DNA of 64,000 bases from Streptomyces sp. Tu 3180 (GTDB taxonomy: Bacteria; Actinomycetota; Actinomycetes; Streptomycetales; Streptomycetaceae). The DNA is taken from contig NZ_WOXS01000002.1 of NCBI RefSeq assembly GCF_009852415.1, positions 2,006,501-2,070,500 on the forward strand. The letters are read 5' to 3'. Both the position numbers and the translations under genes were made by a program. The notes beneath the pieces were generated by a model. It had not been told where the DNA came from and ran no database searches. It was given only the letters and a program-made list of their open reading frames with translations. Shown here one piece after another: positions 21,941 to 30,946 of the stretch (position 1 is its first letter; each line of letters opens with the position of its first letter).

Positions 21941-22894
21941 TCAGTCGATGGACGGCTTCTCGCGGCGCTCCTGGGCCGGGACGCCGCCGGAGGCCCCGTT
22001 GCCGCCCGAACCGCCGCCCATGGCGCCGAAGTTGCCCACGGCGCCGGAGAGGCCCTTGAGCGCGTCGCCGATCTCGCTGGGGACGATCCAGAGCTTGTTG
22101 GCGTCGCCCTCGGCGATCTTGGGGAGCATCTGGAGGTACTGGTAGGACAGCAGCTTCTGGTCCGGGTCGCCGGCGTGGATCGCCTCGAAGACCGTGCGGA
22201 CGGCCTGGGCCTCGCCCTCGGCGCGCAGGGCCGCGGCCTTGGCCTCGCCCTCGGCGCGCAGGATCTGGGACTGCTTCTCGCCCTCGGCGCGCAGGATCTC
22301 GGACTGCCGGACACCTTCGGCCTGGAGGATGGCGGCGCGCTTGTCGCGGTCGGCGCGCATCTGCTTCTCCATCGAGTCCTGGATGGAGGTGGGCGGTTCG
22401 ATGGCCTTGAGCTCGACGCGGTTGACGCGGATGCCCCACTTGCCGGTGGCCTCGTCGAGGACGCCGCGCAGGGCCGCGTTGATCTCCTCGCGGGAGGTCA
22501 GGGTCCGCTCCAGGTCCATGCCGCCGATGATGTTGCGGAGCGTGGTGACGGTGAGCTGCTCGATCGCCTGGATGTAGCTGGCGACCTCGTAGGTGGCGGC
22601 CCGGGCGTCGGTCACCTGGTAGTAGATGACGGTGTCGATGTTGACGACCAGGTTGTCCTGGGTGATCACCGGCTGCGGCGGGAACGGGACGACCTGTTCG
22701 CGCAGGTCGATGCGGTTGCGGATGGTGTCGATGAACGGGACGACGATGTTGAGGCCCGCGTTCAGTGTCCGCGTGTAGCGGCCGAAGCGCTCGACGATGG
22801 CGGCGCTGGCCTGTGGGATGACTTGGATCGTCTTGATCAGGGCGATGAAGACCAACACCACCAGGATGATCAGGACGATGATGATCGGTTCCAT
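21941..22894 (-). CDS. SPFH/band-7 (flotillin/stomatin-like) membrane protein
   Basis: 317 residues. One N-terminal membrane segment (EPIIIVLIILVVLVFIALI), then the SPFH core (ASAAIVERFGRYTRTLNAGLNIVVPF, TQDNLVVNIDTVIYYQV, RNIIGGMDLERTLTSRE) and an Ala/Glu/Arg coiled coil with repeated ILRAEGE/ALRAEGE units (about residues 195-230). The tail is Gly-rich. These proteins oligomerise at the membrane in lipid microdomains. The upstream NfeD gene is the classical partner; the two are 131 bases apart on the same strand. Confidence 0.93.
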   Translation of the reverse strand: MEPIIIVLIILVVLVFIALIKTIQVIPQASAAIVERFGRYTRTLNAGLNIVVPFIDTIRNRIDLREQVVPFPPQPVITQDNLVVNIDTVIYYQVTDARAATYEVASYIQAIEQLTVTTLRNIIGGMDLERTLTSREEINAALRGVLDEATGKWGIRVNRVELKAIEPPTSIQDSMEKQMRADRDKRAAILQAEGVRQSEILRAEGEKQSQILRAEGEAKAAALRAEGEAQAVRTVFEAIHAGDPDQKLLSYQYLQMLPKIAEGDANKLWIVPSEIGDALKGLSGAVGNFGAMGGGSGGNGASGGVPAQERREKPSID

Positions 22895-23025
22895 CGTCGG
22901 TTCCCCGTACCCTTCTTCGCCTCGGCGCCTTGGGCAGATCCTATGCCTGTTGAAGATCTTGCTGGTCGAGTCTGACAGACCGTCGCGGAACTCGGGGGCG
23001 GTTCGCCCAGTTGCGCCGCGCGAGG

Positions 23026-23457
23026 TCACATGACGATGGCCGTGGCTCCCTCGATGTCCACGACGTCCACTTCCTGGCCCACTTCGTAGGCGCGGTCGGT
23101 GTCGAGGGCGCGTGCCGACCAGACCTCCCCGGCCAGCTTGATCCGGCCGCCGGAGCCGTCGACGCGTTCCAGGACGACGGCCTGTCTGCCCTTCAGGGCG
23201 TCCACCCCGGTGGCGAGTTGGGGCCGCTGCGCGCGATGTCTGTTCGCGATGGGCCGTACGACGGCGATGAGGGCGGTCGAGACCACGGCGAAGACCGCGA
23301 CCTGGGCGACGGCGCCGCCGCCGAGGATCCCGGAGACCACCGCCGCGGCGACGGCGCCCACCGCGAGCATGCCGAGTTCGGGCATCGCGGTGATCACGAG
23401 TCCGATGCCGAGCGCCGCCGCGCCGATCAGCCACCACAGCCATGCGTCGATGTCCAC
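23026..23457 (-). CDS. NfeD-like membrane protein
   Basis: 143 residues. Two to three membrane helices (WLWWLIGAAALGIGLVITAM; LGMLAVGAVAAAVVSGILG; VAVFAVVSTALIAVV) precede a C-terminal OB-fold (GRQAVVLERVDGSGGRIKLAGEVWSARALD). This is the short NfeD1b-type without the ClpP-like protease. Family knowledge links NfeD with SPFH proteins, and the SPFH gene lies immediately downstream. Confidence 0.9.
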   Translation of the reverse strand: MDIDAWLWWLIGAAALGIGLVITAMPELGMLAVGAVAAAVVSGILGGGAVAQVAVFAVVSTALIAVVRPIANRHRAQRPQLATGVDALKGRQAVVLERVDGSGGRIKLAGEVWSARALDTDRAYEVGQEVDVVDIEGATAIVM

Positions 23458-23556
23458 GGGGTCATGGTAGGACCGTGCGCCCGGTCGCCGACAGGGCGCC
23501 GATCAGTTTGAAAGGGCCTTCGTGGGCGGTGGTTGGAGTACCCGGGGGGCGGGGGG

Positions 23557-24354
<798 letters not shown>

Positions 24355-24515
24355 GAGCGCGTTGTCTCCCCTTGCAGTGTGGCCGGTCTCGGCTGTCGCG
24401 TACGCCTGTGGGTCGGTCCGCCGCACCCGTGGGCGCAGCCCTCCATGAAATCTACGCCACCGGCCGGGCCGGGCATTCCATCGGTCCGGCTCTTGGGGCT
24501 GTCTAGGCTGGGGGC

Positions 24516-25304
24516 ATGCTCTCGGAACCGCGCTCTGGACGCCTCGCCGCTTGGGGAAACGCCCTTCTTGCCGGACTTGTCTCGCCGGACGACGCCGTGC
24601 TCGCCGTCGTCGGTGAGGACGCGGTGCACCGGGTGGAGGGGCTGCCGGGCGAGTCCGCGCCCGTGGGGCTCACGCTGGCGCTGGGGCGGCTGCGGGCGCT
24701 CGGGGTGACCGGGCTGCGGGTGGCGCTGCCGGCGCCGGGGCATCCGCTGGGGCTGAGCGGACCGCCGGAGTTCAACGCGCGGGCGCTGGAGGCGGAGGAG
24801 GCGGTGGTCTGTCATGGGGCCGCCTTCGGGCTGGTGCCGCAGGTGTACGAGGCCGGGCCCGAGGGTGATGTGCACGTCGAGGTCGTGTGGCACTGCCTGG
24901 CGGTGCGGGAGGCGCCGCCCGCCGACGTGCCCTCGCTCGGTGAGGCCGAGCGGGAGCTGGCGGAGGCGCTGCGGGAGGCGACCGAGGTGCTGACGCGGCT
25001 GGACGTGGCCGGGTCGGGGCCGGTGGCGGAGGCGGCGATCGACGCGTACCGGGCGCGGGCGGCGCGGGGGCGCGAGGTGCTGGCGCCGGGGTACCCGCCG
25101 CGGGCGGTGCGGGTGCTGGAGCTGGCGCAGCGCGTGGGGGCGCTGGTCGCGCTGGCGGGTGCCGGCGGGCACGGGGGCGCGGTGAGCGCCTCGGAGATGG
25201 CGGCGCGCGGGGAGGCGCTGCGGCCGGTGGAGCGGACGGCCCGGCGGGCGCAGGTCGCGGCGTACAACTCCGTTGTGGAGGAGCGGGAGCGGGGGGCGCG
25301 GTGA
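24516..25304 (+). CDS. Conserved hypothetical protein, Ala/Glu-rich C-terminal half
   Basis: 262 residues. The N-terminal half is globular (LLAGLVSPDDAVLAVVGEDAVHRV; LGLSGPPEFNARALEAEEAVVCHG; WHCLAVREAPP), the C-terminal half a long Ala/Arg/Glu helix-rich region (VTRLD to VVEERERG). No signal peptide or membrane segment, no catalytic motif I can name. It sits divergent from the ABC ATPase and convergent with chpE. In S. coelicolor the gene beside chpE is, as I recall, also an unknown. Function not assignable. Confidence 0.75.
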   Translation: MLSEPRSGRLAAWGNALLAGLVSPDDAVLAVVGEDAVHRVEGLPGESAPVGLTLALGRLRALGVTGLRVALPAPGHPLGLSGPPEFNARALEAEEAVVCHGAAFGLVPQVYEAGPEGDVHVEVVWHCLAVREAPPADVPSLGEAERELAEALREATEVLTRLDVAGSGPVAEAAIDAYRARAARGREVLAPGYPPRAVRVLELAQRVGALVALAGAGGHGGAVSASEMAARGEALRPVERTARRAQVAAYNSVVEERERGAR

Positions 25305-25435
25305 CGTCCCTCGGCCGGGCCGGCGGGCGTCGGTGCCGAGGCGGGTCGCGCGGCACGGCGCTGACGGGGCGCCTCCCCCGATCTCCTCGGGCGGAGGGTG
25401 TCCCGGTGTCCGCCCTGCCCCGAACTCTCGGCTCC

Positions 25436-25485
25436 GCTCGAGCGGGGGGCACCCCCGTCGCCCCGGGGGTGCCCCCCGCTCGAGC
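25436..25485. repeat. Long perfect inverted repeat (Streptomyces intergenic hairpin)
   Basis: GCTCGAGCGGGGGGCACCCC plus one C (25436-25456) pairs perfectly with 25465-25485 around an eight-base loop, a 21-bp stem. It stands between two convergent genes and probably terminates both. The wording (CTCGGCTCCGCTCGAGCGGGGGGCACCCC) resembles a hairpin word I remember as frequent in Streptomyces intergenic DNA, so it may be a dispersed element. The remainder of 25305-25593 is gene-free. Confidence 0.8.
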
Positions 25486-25593
25486 GGCACTGCGGAGGGC
25501 GCGCGTGCCCGCAGCCGCGCGCCGGTGCGTGCCTGACCGGCCTCCCGTGTGGGGCCGGGAGGCCGGGGGTCCTCACCGGTCCGGCGACGGGCG

Positions 25594-25839
25594 TCAGTCG
25601 TTGACGGCCACGTTGCCGAAGGCCGGGTTCAGCACGCCGATGACGTTCACGCTGTTGCCGGACACGTTGACCGGGACGTCGACCGGGACCTGGACGACGT
25701 TGCCGGAGAGGACGCCCGGGGAGCCCACGGCCGTGCCGTCGGCGTGCGCGCCCTCGGTGGCGGAGGCCATGCCCGTGCCGGCGGCGAGCAGACCGCCGGC
25801 CATCATCGTCACGGCCGCTGCCTTCTTCAGGTTCTTCAC
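25594..25839 (-). CDS. chpE: Short chaplin, ChpE type (no cysteines)
   Basis: 81 residues: signal peptide (KNLKKAAAVTMMAGGLLAAGTGMASA, cleavage after ASA at about residue 26) and one chaplin domain (SPGVLSGNVVQVPVDVPVNV, followed by SGNSVNVIGVLNPAFGN). Short chaplins are secreted, assemble into amyloid-like films on aerial hyphae and lower surface tension. The two Cys normally in the chaplin domain are replaced by other residues (Ser at the second site), which is the known signature of ChpE. GTG at 25839 is preceded by AAGGAGG. The order chpE then response regulator and kinase matches S. coelicolor SCO1800-1802 as I remember it. Confidence 0.9.
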   Translation of the reverse strand: MKNLKKAAAVTMMAGGLLAAGTGMASATEGAHADGTAVGSPGVLSGNVVQVPVDVPVNVSGNSVNVIGVLNPAFGNVAVND

Positions 25840-25997
25840 TTTCCAAGCCCTCCTTGCGATGACCGCGGCAGGCGCCGCAGCACGCACTGGAGAACGGCGG
25901 GCCCCCGGGGGAGGATGCGCCATCCGGGGGACATTCCCACGACGGTATGAATCTCGGACCGGAGGGGAACCTTCCGTGCGGTCCGGGGCGTCGCGGG

Positions 25998-26639
25998 TCA
26001 GCCGCTCAGTCCGTGGCGCACGGCCCAGAGGGCGGCCTGGGTGCGGTCCGCCAGGTCGAGTTTCATCAGGATGTTCGAGACGTGCGTCTTCACGGTCTTC
26101 TCGGACAGCACCAGGGCACGGGCGATCTCCCGGTTGGAGCGCCCGTCCGCTATCAGGCCGAGCACCTCGCGCTCCCGTTCGGTGAGCGAGCCGGCGCGTC
26201 CCTGGCCCGTGCCGCCCTCCTCCTGGGACAGCAGGGCGCCGGCCACCTCGGCCTGGAGGAGCACGTGGCCGGCGTGCACGGAGCGGATGGCTCCGGCGAG
26301 CGCGTCGGGGTCGACGTCCTTGTACACGTATCCGGCGGCGCCCGCGCGCAGGGCCGGGACCACCGTGCGCCGCTCGGTGAAGCTGGTCACGACCAGCACG
26401 CGCGCGGGGTGGTCCAGTTCCCGGAGCCGGCGCAGCGCGTCCACCCCGTCCATGCCGGGCATCTTGACGTCCATCAGGATCACGTCGGGCTGCAGCTCCT
26501 GGGCGAGGGCCACGCCCCCGGCCCCGTCCGCGGCCTCGCCGACGACCTCGATGTCGTCCTGCACCTCGAGGAAGGTGCGCAGGCCCCGGCGTACCACCTG
26601 GTGGTCGTCGACCAGCAGCACCCTGATCGCGTCAGCCAC
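25998..26639 (-). CDS. NarL/LuxR-family response regulator
   Basis: 213 residues. Receiver domain with acidic pocket DD at 11-12, phospho-acceptor Asp at residue 57 (ILMDVKMPG), Thr/Ser in VVTSF and Lys in YVYKD; LuxR-type HTH from about residue 150 ([36 protein letters not shown]). The gene overlaps the end of the kinase gene by eight bases, so the two are one transcription unit. Targets unknown; the nearest downstream gene is chpE in the same direction, 158 bases away. Confidence 0.95.
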   Translation of the reverse strand: MADAIRVLLVDDHQVVRRGLRTFLEVQDDIEVVGEAADGAGGVALAQELQPDVILMDVKMPGMDGVDALRRLRELDHPARVLVVTSFTERRTVVPALRAGAAGYVYKDVDPDALAGAIRSVHAGHVLLQAEVAGALLSQEEGGTGQGRAGSLTEREREVLGLIADGRSNREIARALVLSEKTVKTHVSNILMKLDLADRTQAALWAVRHGLSG

Positions 26640-27801
26640 CGGGAACCTCCATCTCGATCGTGGTGCCCTTGCCGGGCGCCGATTCCACGGTCATCCTTCC
26701 GCCGACCCCGCTCGCCCGGTCCCGCATGGAGACCAGACCCAGATGGCGCCCGGCGCGGCGGACGGTCCTCGGGTCGAAACCGCAGCCGTCGTCGGTGACC
26801 CGCAGGACGGCTCCGTTCCCGCGGCGGTCCAGGGTGACGTCGACGTGGTCGGCCCCGGAGTGCCGCAGGGCGTTGTGCAGCGCCTCCTGGGCGACGCGCA
26901 GCACGGCCTCCTCCTGGGCGGCGGGCAGGGCGCGCACGCCGTGACCGGCGAAGGTGACGCGCGCGGTGTGCGCGCGGTCGAGGACCTGCACCTGGGTACG
27001 GAGGGTGGCGACGAGGCCGTCCTCGTCGAGGGCCGCGGGGCGCAGCTCGACGACCGCCGCGCGCAGTTCGTCGGCGGCCTCGGCGGCCAGGGCGGCGACC
27101 TGCTGGAGTTCGCCCTTCGCGCGGGAGGGGTCGCGGTCCACGAGGCGGGCGGCGGCCTGGGCGGTCAGCCGGAGGGAGAAGAGCTTCTGGCTGACCGCGT
27201 CGTGGAGTTCGTGGGCGAGGCGGGAGCGTTCCTCGGCGATGGTCAGTTCGCGGCTGCGCTCGTAGAGCCGGGCGTTGGTGAGGGCGATCGCGGCGTGCTG
27301 CGCGAGGATCCCGAGCAGTTCCTCGTCGTCCCGGGTGAAGCCGCAGGCACCCTCGGGGCCGGGGCCCGGCGGGTGTCCCCCCGCGGGGCGCAGCTTGTTG
27401 GCCAGGAACAGCGCGCCGATGACCTCGTCGCCGTCGCGGACGGGCAGGCCGAGGAAGTCGGCCAGGTCGGGGTGGGCGCTCGGCCAGCCCTCGAAGCGGG
27501 GGTCCTTGCGCACGTCGGCGAGGCGCTGGGGCCGGGCCTCGTTCAGCATCGCGGCGAGGATGCCGTGCTGGCGCGGGAGGGGGCCGATGGCCTTCCACTG
27601 CTCGTCGCTGACGCCGTCGACCACGAACTGGGCGAACCCGCCGTGGTCGTCGGGCACGCCGAGCGCGGCGTACTGCGCGTCGAGCAGCTCGCGGGCCGAG
27701 GCGACGATCGTCTTGAGGACGTCGCGCACCTCGAGGTGCCTGCTCATGGCCAGCAGCGCGGAACTCACCGCGGCGAGGCCGGACCGGGGGCCGTGGCTCA
27801 T
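26632..27801 (-). CDS. GAF-domain sensor histidine kinase (HisKA_3)
   Basis: 389 residues, no membrane segments, so a cytoplasmic sensor. A GAF domain covers about residues 15-175 ([42 protein letters not shown]). The HisKA_3 motif [15 protein letters not shown] places the phospho-His at 200, and the ATPase domain has [19 protein letters not shown] and GLVSMRDRA. Such GAF kinases can bind haem, flavin or small ligands; there is no obvious DevS-type feature here. Upstream lies a nested inverted repeat that could be its autoregulatory operator. Confidence 0.93.
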   Translation of the reverse strand: MSHGPRSGLAAVSSALLAMSRHLEVRDVLKTIVASARELLDAQYAALGVPDDHGGFAQFVVDGVSDEQWKAIGPLPRQHGILAAMLNEARPQRLADVRKDPRFEGWPSAHPDLADFLGLPVRDGDEVIGALFLANKLRPAGGHPPGPGPEGACGFTRDDEELLGILAQHAAIALTNARLYERSRELTIAEERSRLAHELHDAVSQKLFSLRLTAQAAARLVDRDPSRAKGELQQVAALAAEAADELRAAVVELRPAALDEDGLVATLRTQVQVLDRAHTARVTFAGHGVRALPAAQEEAVLRVAQEALHNALRHSGADHVDVTLDRRGNGAVLRVTDDGCGFDPRTVRRAGRHLGLVSMRDRASGVGGRMTVESAPGKGTTIEMEVPGG

Positions 27802-27856
27802 GTCCTCACGGTACCGGCGGGCGGTGGCGGCCGGATCGGGCGTGCGGCGGCCGTGA

Positions 27857-27906
27857 CCTTACGCCGCGGGTCCTAGGACCGCGGCCCTCGGGTCCGCGGC
27901 GTAAGG
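27857..27906. promoter_or_regulatory. Nested inverted repeat in kinase/SDR divergent promoter region
   Basis: CCTTACGCCGCGG (27857-27869) is repeated inverted at 27894-27906, and between them lies a perfect 12-bp palindrome GGTCCTAGGACC (27869-27880). The position, 56 bases upstream of the kinase start and about 110 before the SDR start, suggests an operator, possibly for the neighbouring response regulator. Confidence 0.55.
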
Positions 27907-28013
27907 CGAAGGGACCCGGCCGCCTGCGTCCCCCGTCCGAGGCGGGGCCGGTGGCGGCGTCCGTACGTTGTGATCACGCCGATCGGACGGCGTTCACGAC
28001 AAGGGGGCATGTC

Positions 28014-28712
28014 ATGCCGGTTGCGATCATCACGGGGGCTTCAAGGGGACTGGGGGAGGCGCTCGCCCACGGGCTGGCCGCGCGCGGCTGGGATCTGGTG
28101 GTCGACGCGCGGGACGCGGTTCCCCTCGCGGAGGCGGCCGGGCCGCTGTCGGCGCACGGCACACGCGTGACGGCCCTGCCCGGGGACGTCACGGACGCCG
28201 GGCACCGCGCGGAGCTGGTGGCGGCGGCGGGGCGGCTGGGCGGGGCCGACCTGCTGGTGCACAACGCGAGCGCGCTGGGCGCCGAGCCGCTGGTGCGCCT
28301 GGAGGAGCTGTCCCTGGACGGGTTGCGGCGGGCGCTGGAGGTGAACCTGGTGGCGGCGCTGGGCCTGGTGCAGGAGGCGCTTCCGCTGCTGCGGGCCTCG
28401 CGGGCGGGCACGGTGATCGCGGTGAGTTCGGACGCCGGCGCCGAGGCCTACGCGACCTGGGGCGGGTACGGGGCGTCCAAGGCGGCCCTGGACCAGCTGG
28501 CGGCGGTGCTGGCCGTGGAGGAGCCGGGGCTGCGGGTGTGGGCGGTCGATCCCGGGGACATGGCGACGGACCTGTACACGGCGGCCGTACCGGACGACGA
28601 CGGTCCGCGGCCGGAGCCGGCCAGTGTGGTGCCGGCCTTCCTGCGGCTGCTGGACGAGCGGCCGGCGAGCGGTCGCTACGCGGCTCCGGTGCTGCTGGGG
28701 GCGGGGCGGTGA
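28014..28712 (+). CDS. Short-chain dehydrogenase/reductase
   Basis: 232 residues. Cofactor motif TGASRGLG near the N-terminus, NAS in HNASALG, and catalytic Ser...Tyr-x3-Lys in SSDAGAEAYATWGGYGASKAAL. NAD(P)-dependent; substrate unknown. ATG at 28014 follows AAGGGGG. Its stop overlaps the next start as GTGA, so it forms an operon with the QueA-like gene. Confidence 0.88.
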   Translation: MPVAIITGASRGLGEALAHGLAARGWDLVVDARDAVPLAEAAGPLSAHGTRVTALPGDVTDAGHRAELVAAAGRLGGADLLVHNASALGAEPLVRLEELSLDGLRRALEVNLVAALGLVQEALPLLRASRAGTVIAVSSDAGAEAYATWGGYGASKAALDQLAAVLAVEEPGLRVWAVDPGDMATDLYTAAVPDDDGPRPEPASVVPAFLRLLDERPASGRYAAPVLLGAGR

Positions 28713-29770
28713 CCCTGACCGTCCGGGTGCCGGAGGAGTTGTCGGCGCGGGTGCCGGCCGAACAGCGCGGGCCCGGGCTCGACCGGGACTCGGTGCGGCT
28801 GCTGGTGTCCCGCGGCACGCGGGTGTCGCACCACGCCTTCGCGGAGCTGCCGCGGCTGCTGCGGGCCGGGGACCTGCTGGTGGTGAACACCTCGCCCACG
28901 CTGGCGGCGGCCGTCGACGGGTGGATCGGGCACGCGCGCGTGGTGGTGCACTTCTCCACGCGCGGTGACGACGGCCGGTGGGCGGTCGAGCTGCGGGATC
29001 CCGACGGACGCGGCACCACGCGCGCGCGGGGGACGGGCGGGCCCGCGGGCACGGAGGTGCGCCTGGCCTGCGGCGCGCGGCTGGTCCTGGAGGCGCCGCT
29101 GAGCGCGCGGGGGGAGCGGCTGTGGTGGGCGCGCGTGACGCGGGACGTCCTCGGGGTGCTGCGGGAGCACGGGCGGCCCGTCCGGTACGCCTACACGGAG
29201 CGGGACCAGCCGTTGTCGGCGTACCAGACGGTGTTCGCGCTGCCGTCGCCGGACGGCGCGGGCAGTGCGGAGATGCCGAGCGCGGGGCGTCCGTTCACGA
29301 CGCGGACGGTGGCGGAGCTGGTGAGCCGCGGGGTGCTGTTCGCGCCGGTCGCGCTGCACGCCGGGGTCGCGTCGGCGGAGGCGCACGAGCCGCCGTACCC
29401 GGAGCGGTTCGTGGTGCCCGGGACGTCGGCCCGGCTGATCGGCGCGGTGCGGGCGGCCGGCGGCCGGGTGATCGCGGTGGGGACGACGGCCGTGCGGGCG
29501 GTGGAGTCGGCGGCCGGGCCGGACGGGGTGGTGCGGGCCCGCGCGGGGTGGACCGATCTGGTGGTGACGCCGGAGCGCGGGGTGCGGGTGGTGGACGGGT
29601 TGCTGACCGGGCTGCACGAGCCGGAGGCCTCGCACCTGAGGATGCTGGAGGCGGTCGCGGGACGGGCCGCGGTCGACCGCGGTTACGAGGAGGCGCTGCG
29701 CGGGCGCTACCTGTGGCACGAGTTCGGGGACGTCCACCTCGTACTGCCGGAGGAGAGCCCTCACGCGTAG
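28709..29770 (+). CDS. Divergent QueA-like (S-adenosylmethionine:tRNA ribosyltransferase-isomerase family) protein
   Basis: 353 residues, the usual QueA length. Family blocks can be aligned: RDSVRLLV, LLRAGDLLVVNTS, QPLSAYQTVFA, SAGRPFT and TDLVVTPERGVRVVDGLLTGLHEPEASHLRMLEA with YLWHEFGDVHLVL. Several canonical blocks are altered (NTSPTLAA where QueA has NTxVxPAR; MPSAGRPFT where QueA has APTAGLHFT). QueA makes epoxyqueuosine from preQ1-tRNA using SAM. No other queuosine gene is in the window. GTG at 28709 overlaps the SDR stop. It may have a changed substrate. Confidence 0.8.
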   Translation: MTLTVRVPEELSARVPAEQRGPGLDRDSVRLLVSRGTRVSHHAFAELPRLLRAGDLLVVNTSPTLAAAVDGWIGHARVVVHFSTRGDDGRWAVELRDPDGRGTTRARGTGGPAGTEVRLACGARLVLEAPLSARGERLWWARVTRDVLGVLREHGRPVRYAYTERDQPLSAYQTVFALPSPDGAGSAEMPSAGRPFTTRTVAELVSRGVLFAPVALHAGVASAEAHEPPYPERFVVPGTSARLIGAVRAAGGRVIAVGTTAVRAVESAAGPDGVVRARAGWTDLVVTPERGVRVVDGLLTGLHEPEASHLRMLEAVAGRAAVDRGYEEALRGRYLWHEFGDVHLVLPEESPHA

Positions 29771-30091
29771 CGTCGCTCGCGCAACCGAGCGTGAGGGTGG
29801 CGCGTGGGTGATGTGAGGCCGCGCATAGGGCGTACATCACGTACGAACAGGATTAGGAGAGAAATACCGGGCATACGTTCCAGCTTCACGACCCCATATG
29901 CCCGATTCGCCCATTCGTATCCACTACCCGGATTCGTACGTCACATCTTTGCTCTGCCATTTTGCGGCCGCTAAGAATGGCTGCCGTCGCTCAACGCCGC
30001 GGGTTCTGCCCGCGGCGTTCCGCCGGAAGCACTCCTGTTCCCCGCCGGCACGTCGGGCGACCTCCGCGCTATTCGAAGAGGTCCGTTTCGC
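29771..30091 (+). promoter_or_regulatory. Long 5' region of transglycosylase gene with stable hairpin
   Basis: 321 bases without a gene and with unusually A+T-rich patches (for example around 29930-29960). Two inverted repeats are visible: CGGGCATA (29868-29875) with TATGCCCG (29897-29904), and a strong 11-bp stem AACGCCGCGGG-TTCTG-CCCGCGGCGTT (29993-30019), 72 bases before the start codon. It could be a terminator or an attenuating leader. I could not match it to the c-di-AMP (ydaO) riboswitch that precedes some Streptomyces wall hydrolases. Confidence 0.5.
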
Positions 30092-30856
30092 ATGTCGCAC
30101 AACTTCCTCACCCGTGGTCACAGTCGTGCCCTGAGCCGCCACCACAGGATCGCCGCCGCCGGCGTCGCCGCCCTCGGTGCCGCCGCCATCGGTTTCTCGG
30201 CGGTGCCGAGCAACGCGTCGACGGGCACCACGAGCGAGGCCGCCGCTCCCGCCGCGAAGGTCGCGTACAGCACCGAGCCGATCGAGGTCGTCGAGGCCGA
30301 CATCACCGGCCCGGCGGCCGGCACCCGCCTGCAGGTCGAGAGGATCGAGGCGAGGTTCGAGGCGAAGGAGCAGGCCGCGGCGCGGGCCGCCGCCGAGAAG
30401 AAGGCCGCCGCGAAGAAGAGGGCCGCCGCACGGGCCGCCGCCGAGGAGAAGGCCGAGCAGGCCCGCCGGGCCGAGCAGGCCGCCAGCCGTGCCGCCGAGC
30501 GCGCCGAGGTGAAGAGGGCCGCTCCGAAGACCTACGGCGACAACCTGGACGGCTGGATCCGCGAGTCCCTGGCCATCATGAAGAAGCACGGCATCCCCGG
30601 CTCCTACGAGGGCATCCACCGCAACATCATGCGGGAGTCCTCGGGCAACCCGAAGGCCATCAACCTCTGGGACATCAACGCCCGCAACGGCATCCCGTCC
30701 AAGGGCCTGCTGCAGGTGATCCCGCCGACGTTCGAGGCGTACCACGTCCCGGGCACGTCGAAGAACATCTACGACCCGGTCGCCAACATCACCGCCGCCT
30801 GCAACTACGCGGCCGACCGGTACGGCACCATGGACAACGTCGACAGCGCGTACTGA
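30092..30856 (+). CDS. Secreted lytic transglycosylase (SLT domain)
   Basis: 254 residues. A signal peptide with a long n-region (RHHRIAAAGVAALGAAAIGFSAVPSNAS, cleavage near residue 43) is followed by an Ala/Lys/Arg/Glu coiled coil (residues about 85-145) and an SLT-like lysozyme domain: GIHRNIMRESSGNPKAINLWDINA, with catalytic Glu in RESSG, and SKGLLQVIPPTFEAY. It cleaves peptidoglycan glycan strands. ATG at 30092 follows AAGAGG. It has a long 5' region and a perfect hairpin downstream. Confidence 0.92.
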   Translation: MSHNFLTRGHSRALSRHHRIAAAGVAALGAAAIGFSAVPSNASTGTTSEAAAPAAKVAYSTEPIEVVEADITGPAAGTRLQVERIEARFEAKEQAAARAAAEKKAAAKKRAAARAAAEEKAEQARRAEQAASRAAERAEVKRAAPKTYGDNLDGWIRESLAIMKKHGIPGSYEGIHRNIMRESSGNPKAINLWDINARNGIPSKGLLQVIPPTFEAYHVPGTSKNIYDPVANITAACNYAADRYGTMDNVDSAY

Positions 30857-30890
30857 GGCCGGCGCGGACCTCTTCTCGCGGACACGGACA

Positions 30891-30930
30891 CCGAAGGGCG
30901 GCACCCTCCTGACGGGGTGCCGCCCTTCGG
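30891..30930. terminator. Bidirectional terminator hairpin
   Basis: 16-bp perfect stem CCGAAGGGCGGCACCC (30891-30906) with 30915-30930, between the convergent transglycosylase and ABC exporter genes. Confidence 0.85.
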
Positions 30931-30946
30931 GGCCGTACGGGGCCGG

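Noticed and set aside
29771..30091. c-di-AMP (ydaO) riboswitch before the transglycosylase gene
   Set aside because: The conserved GGGTGAATC and CAGCTAACCxCGTA-like segments were not found.
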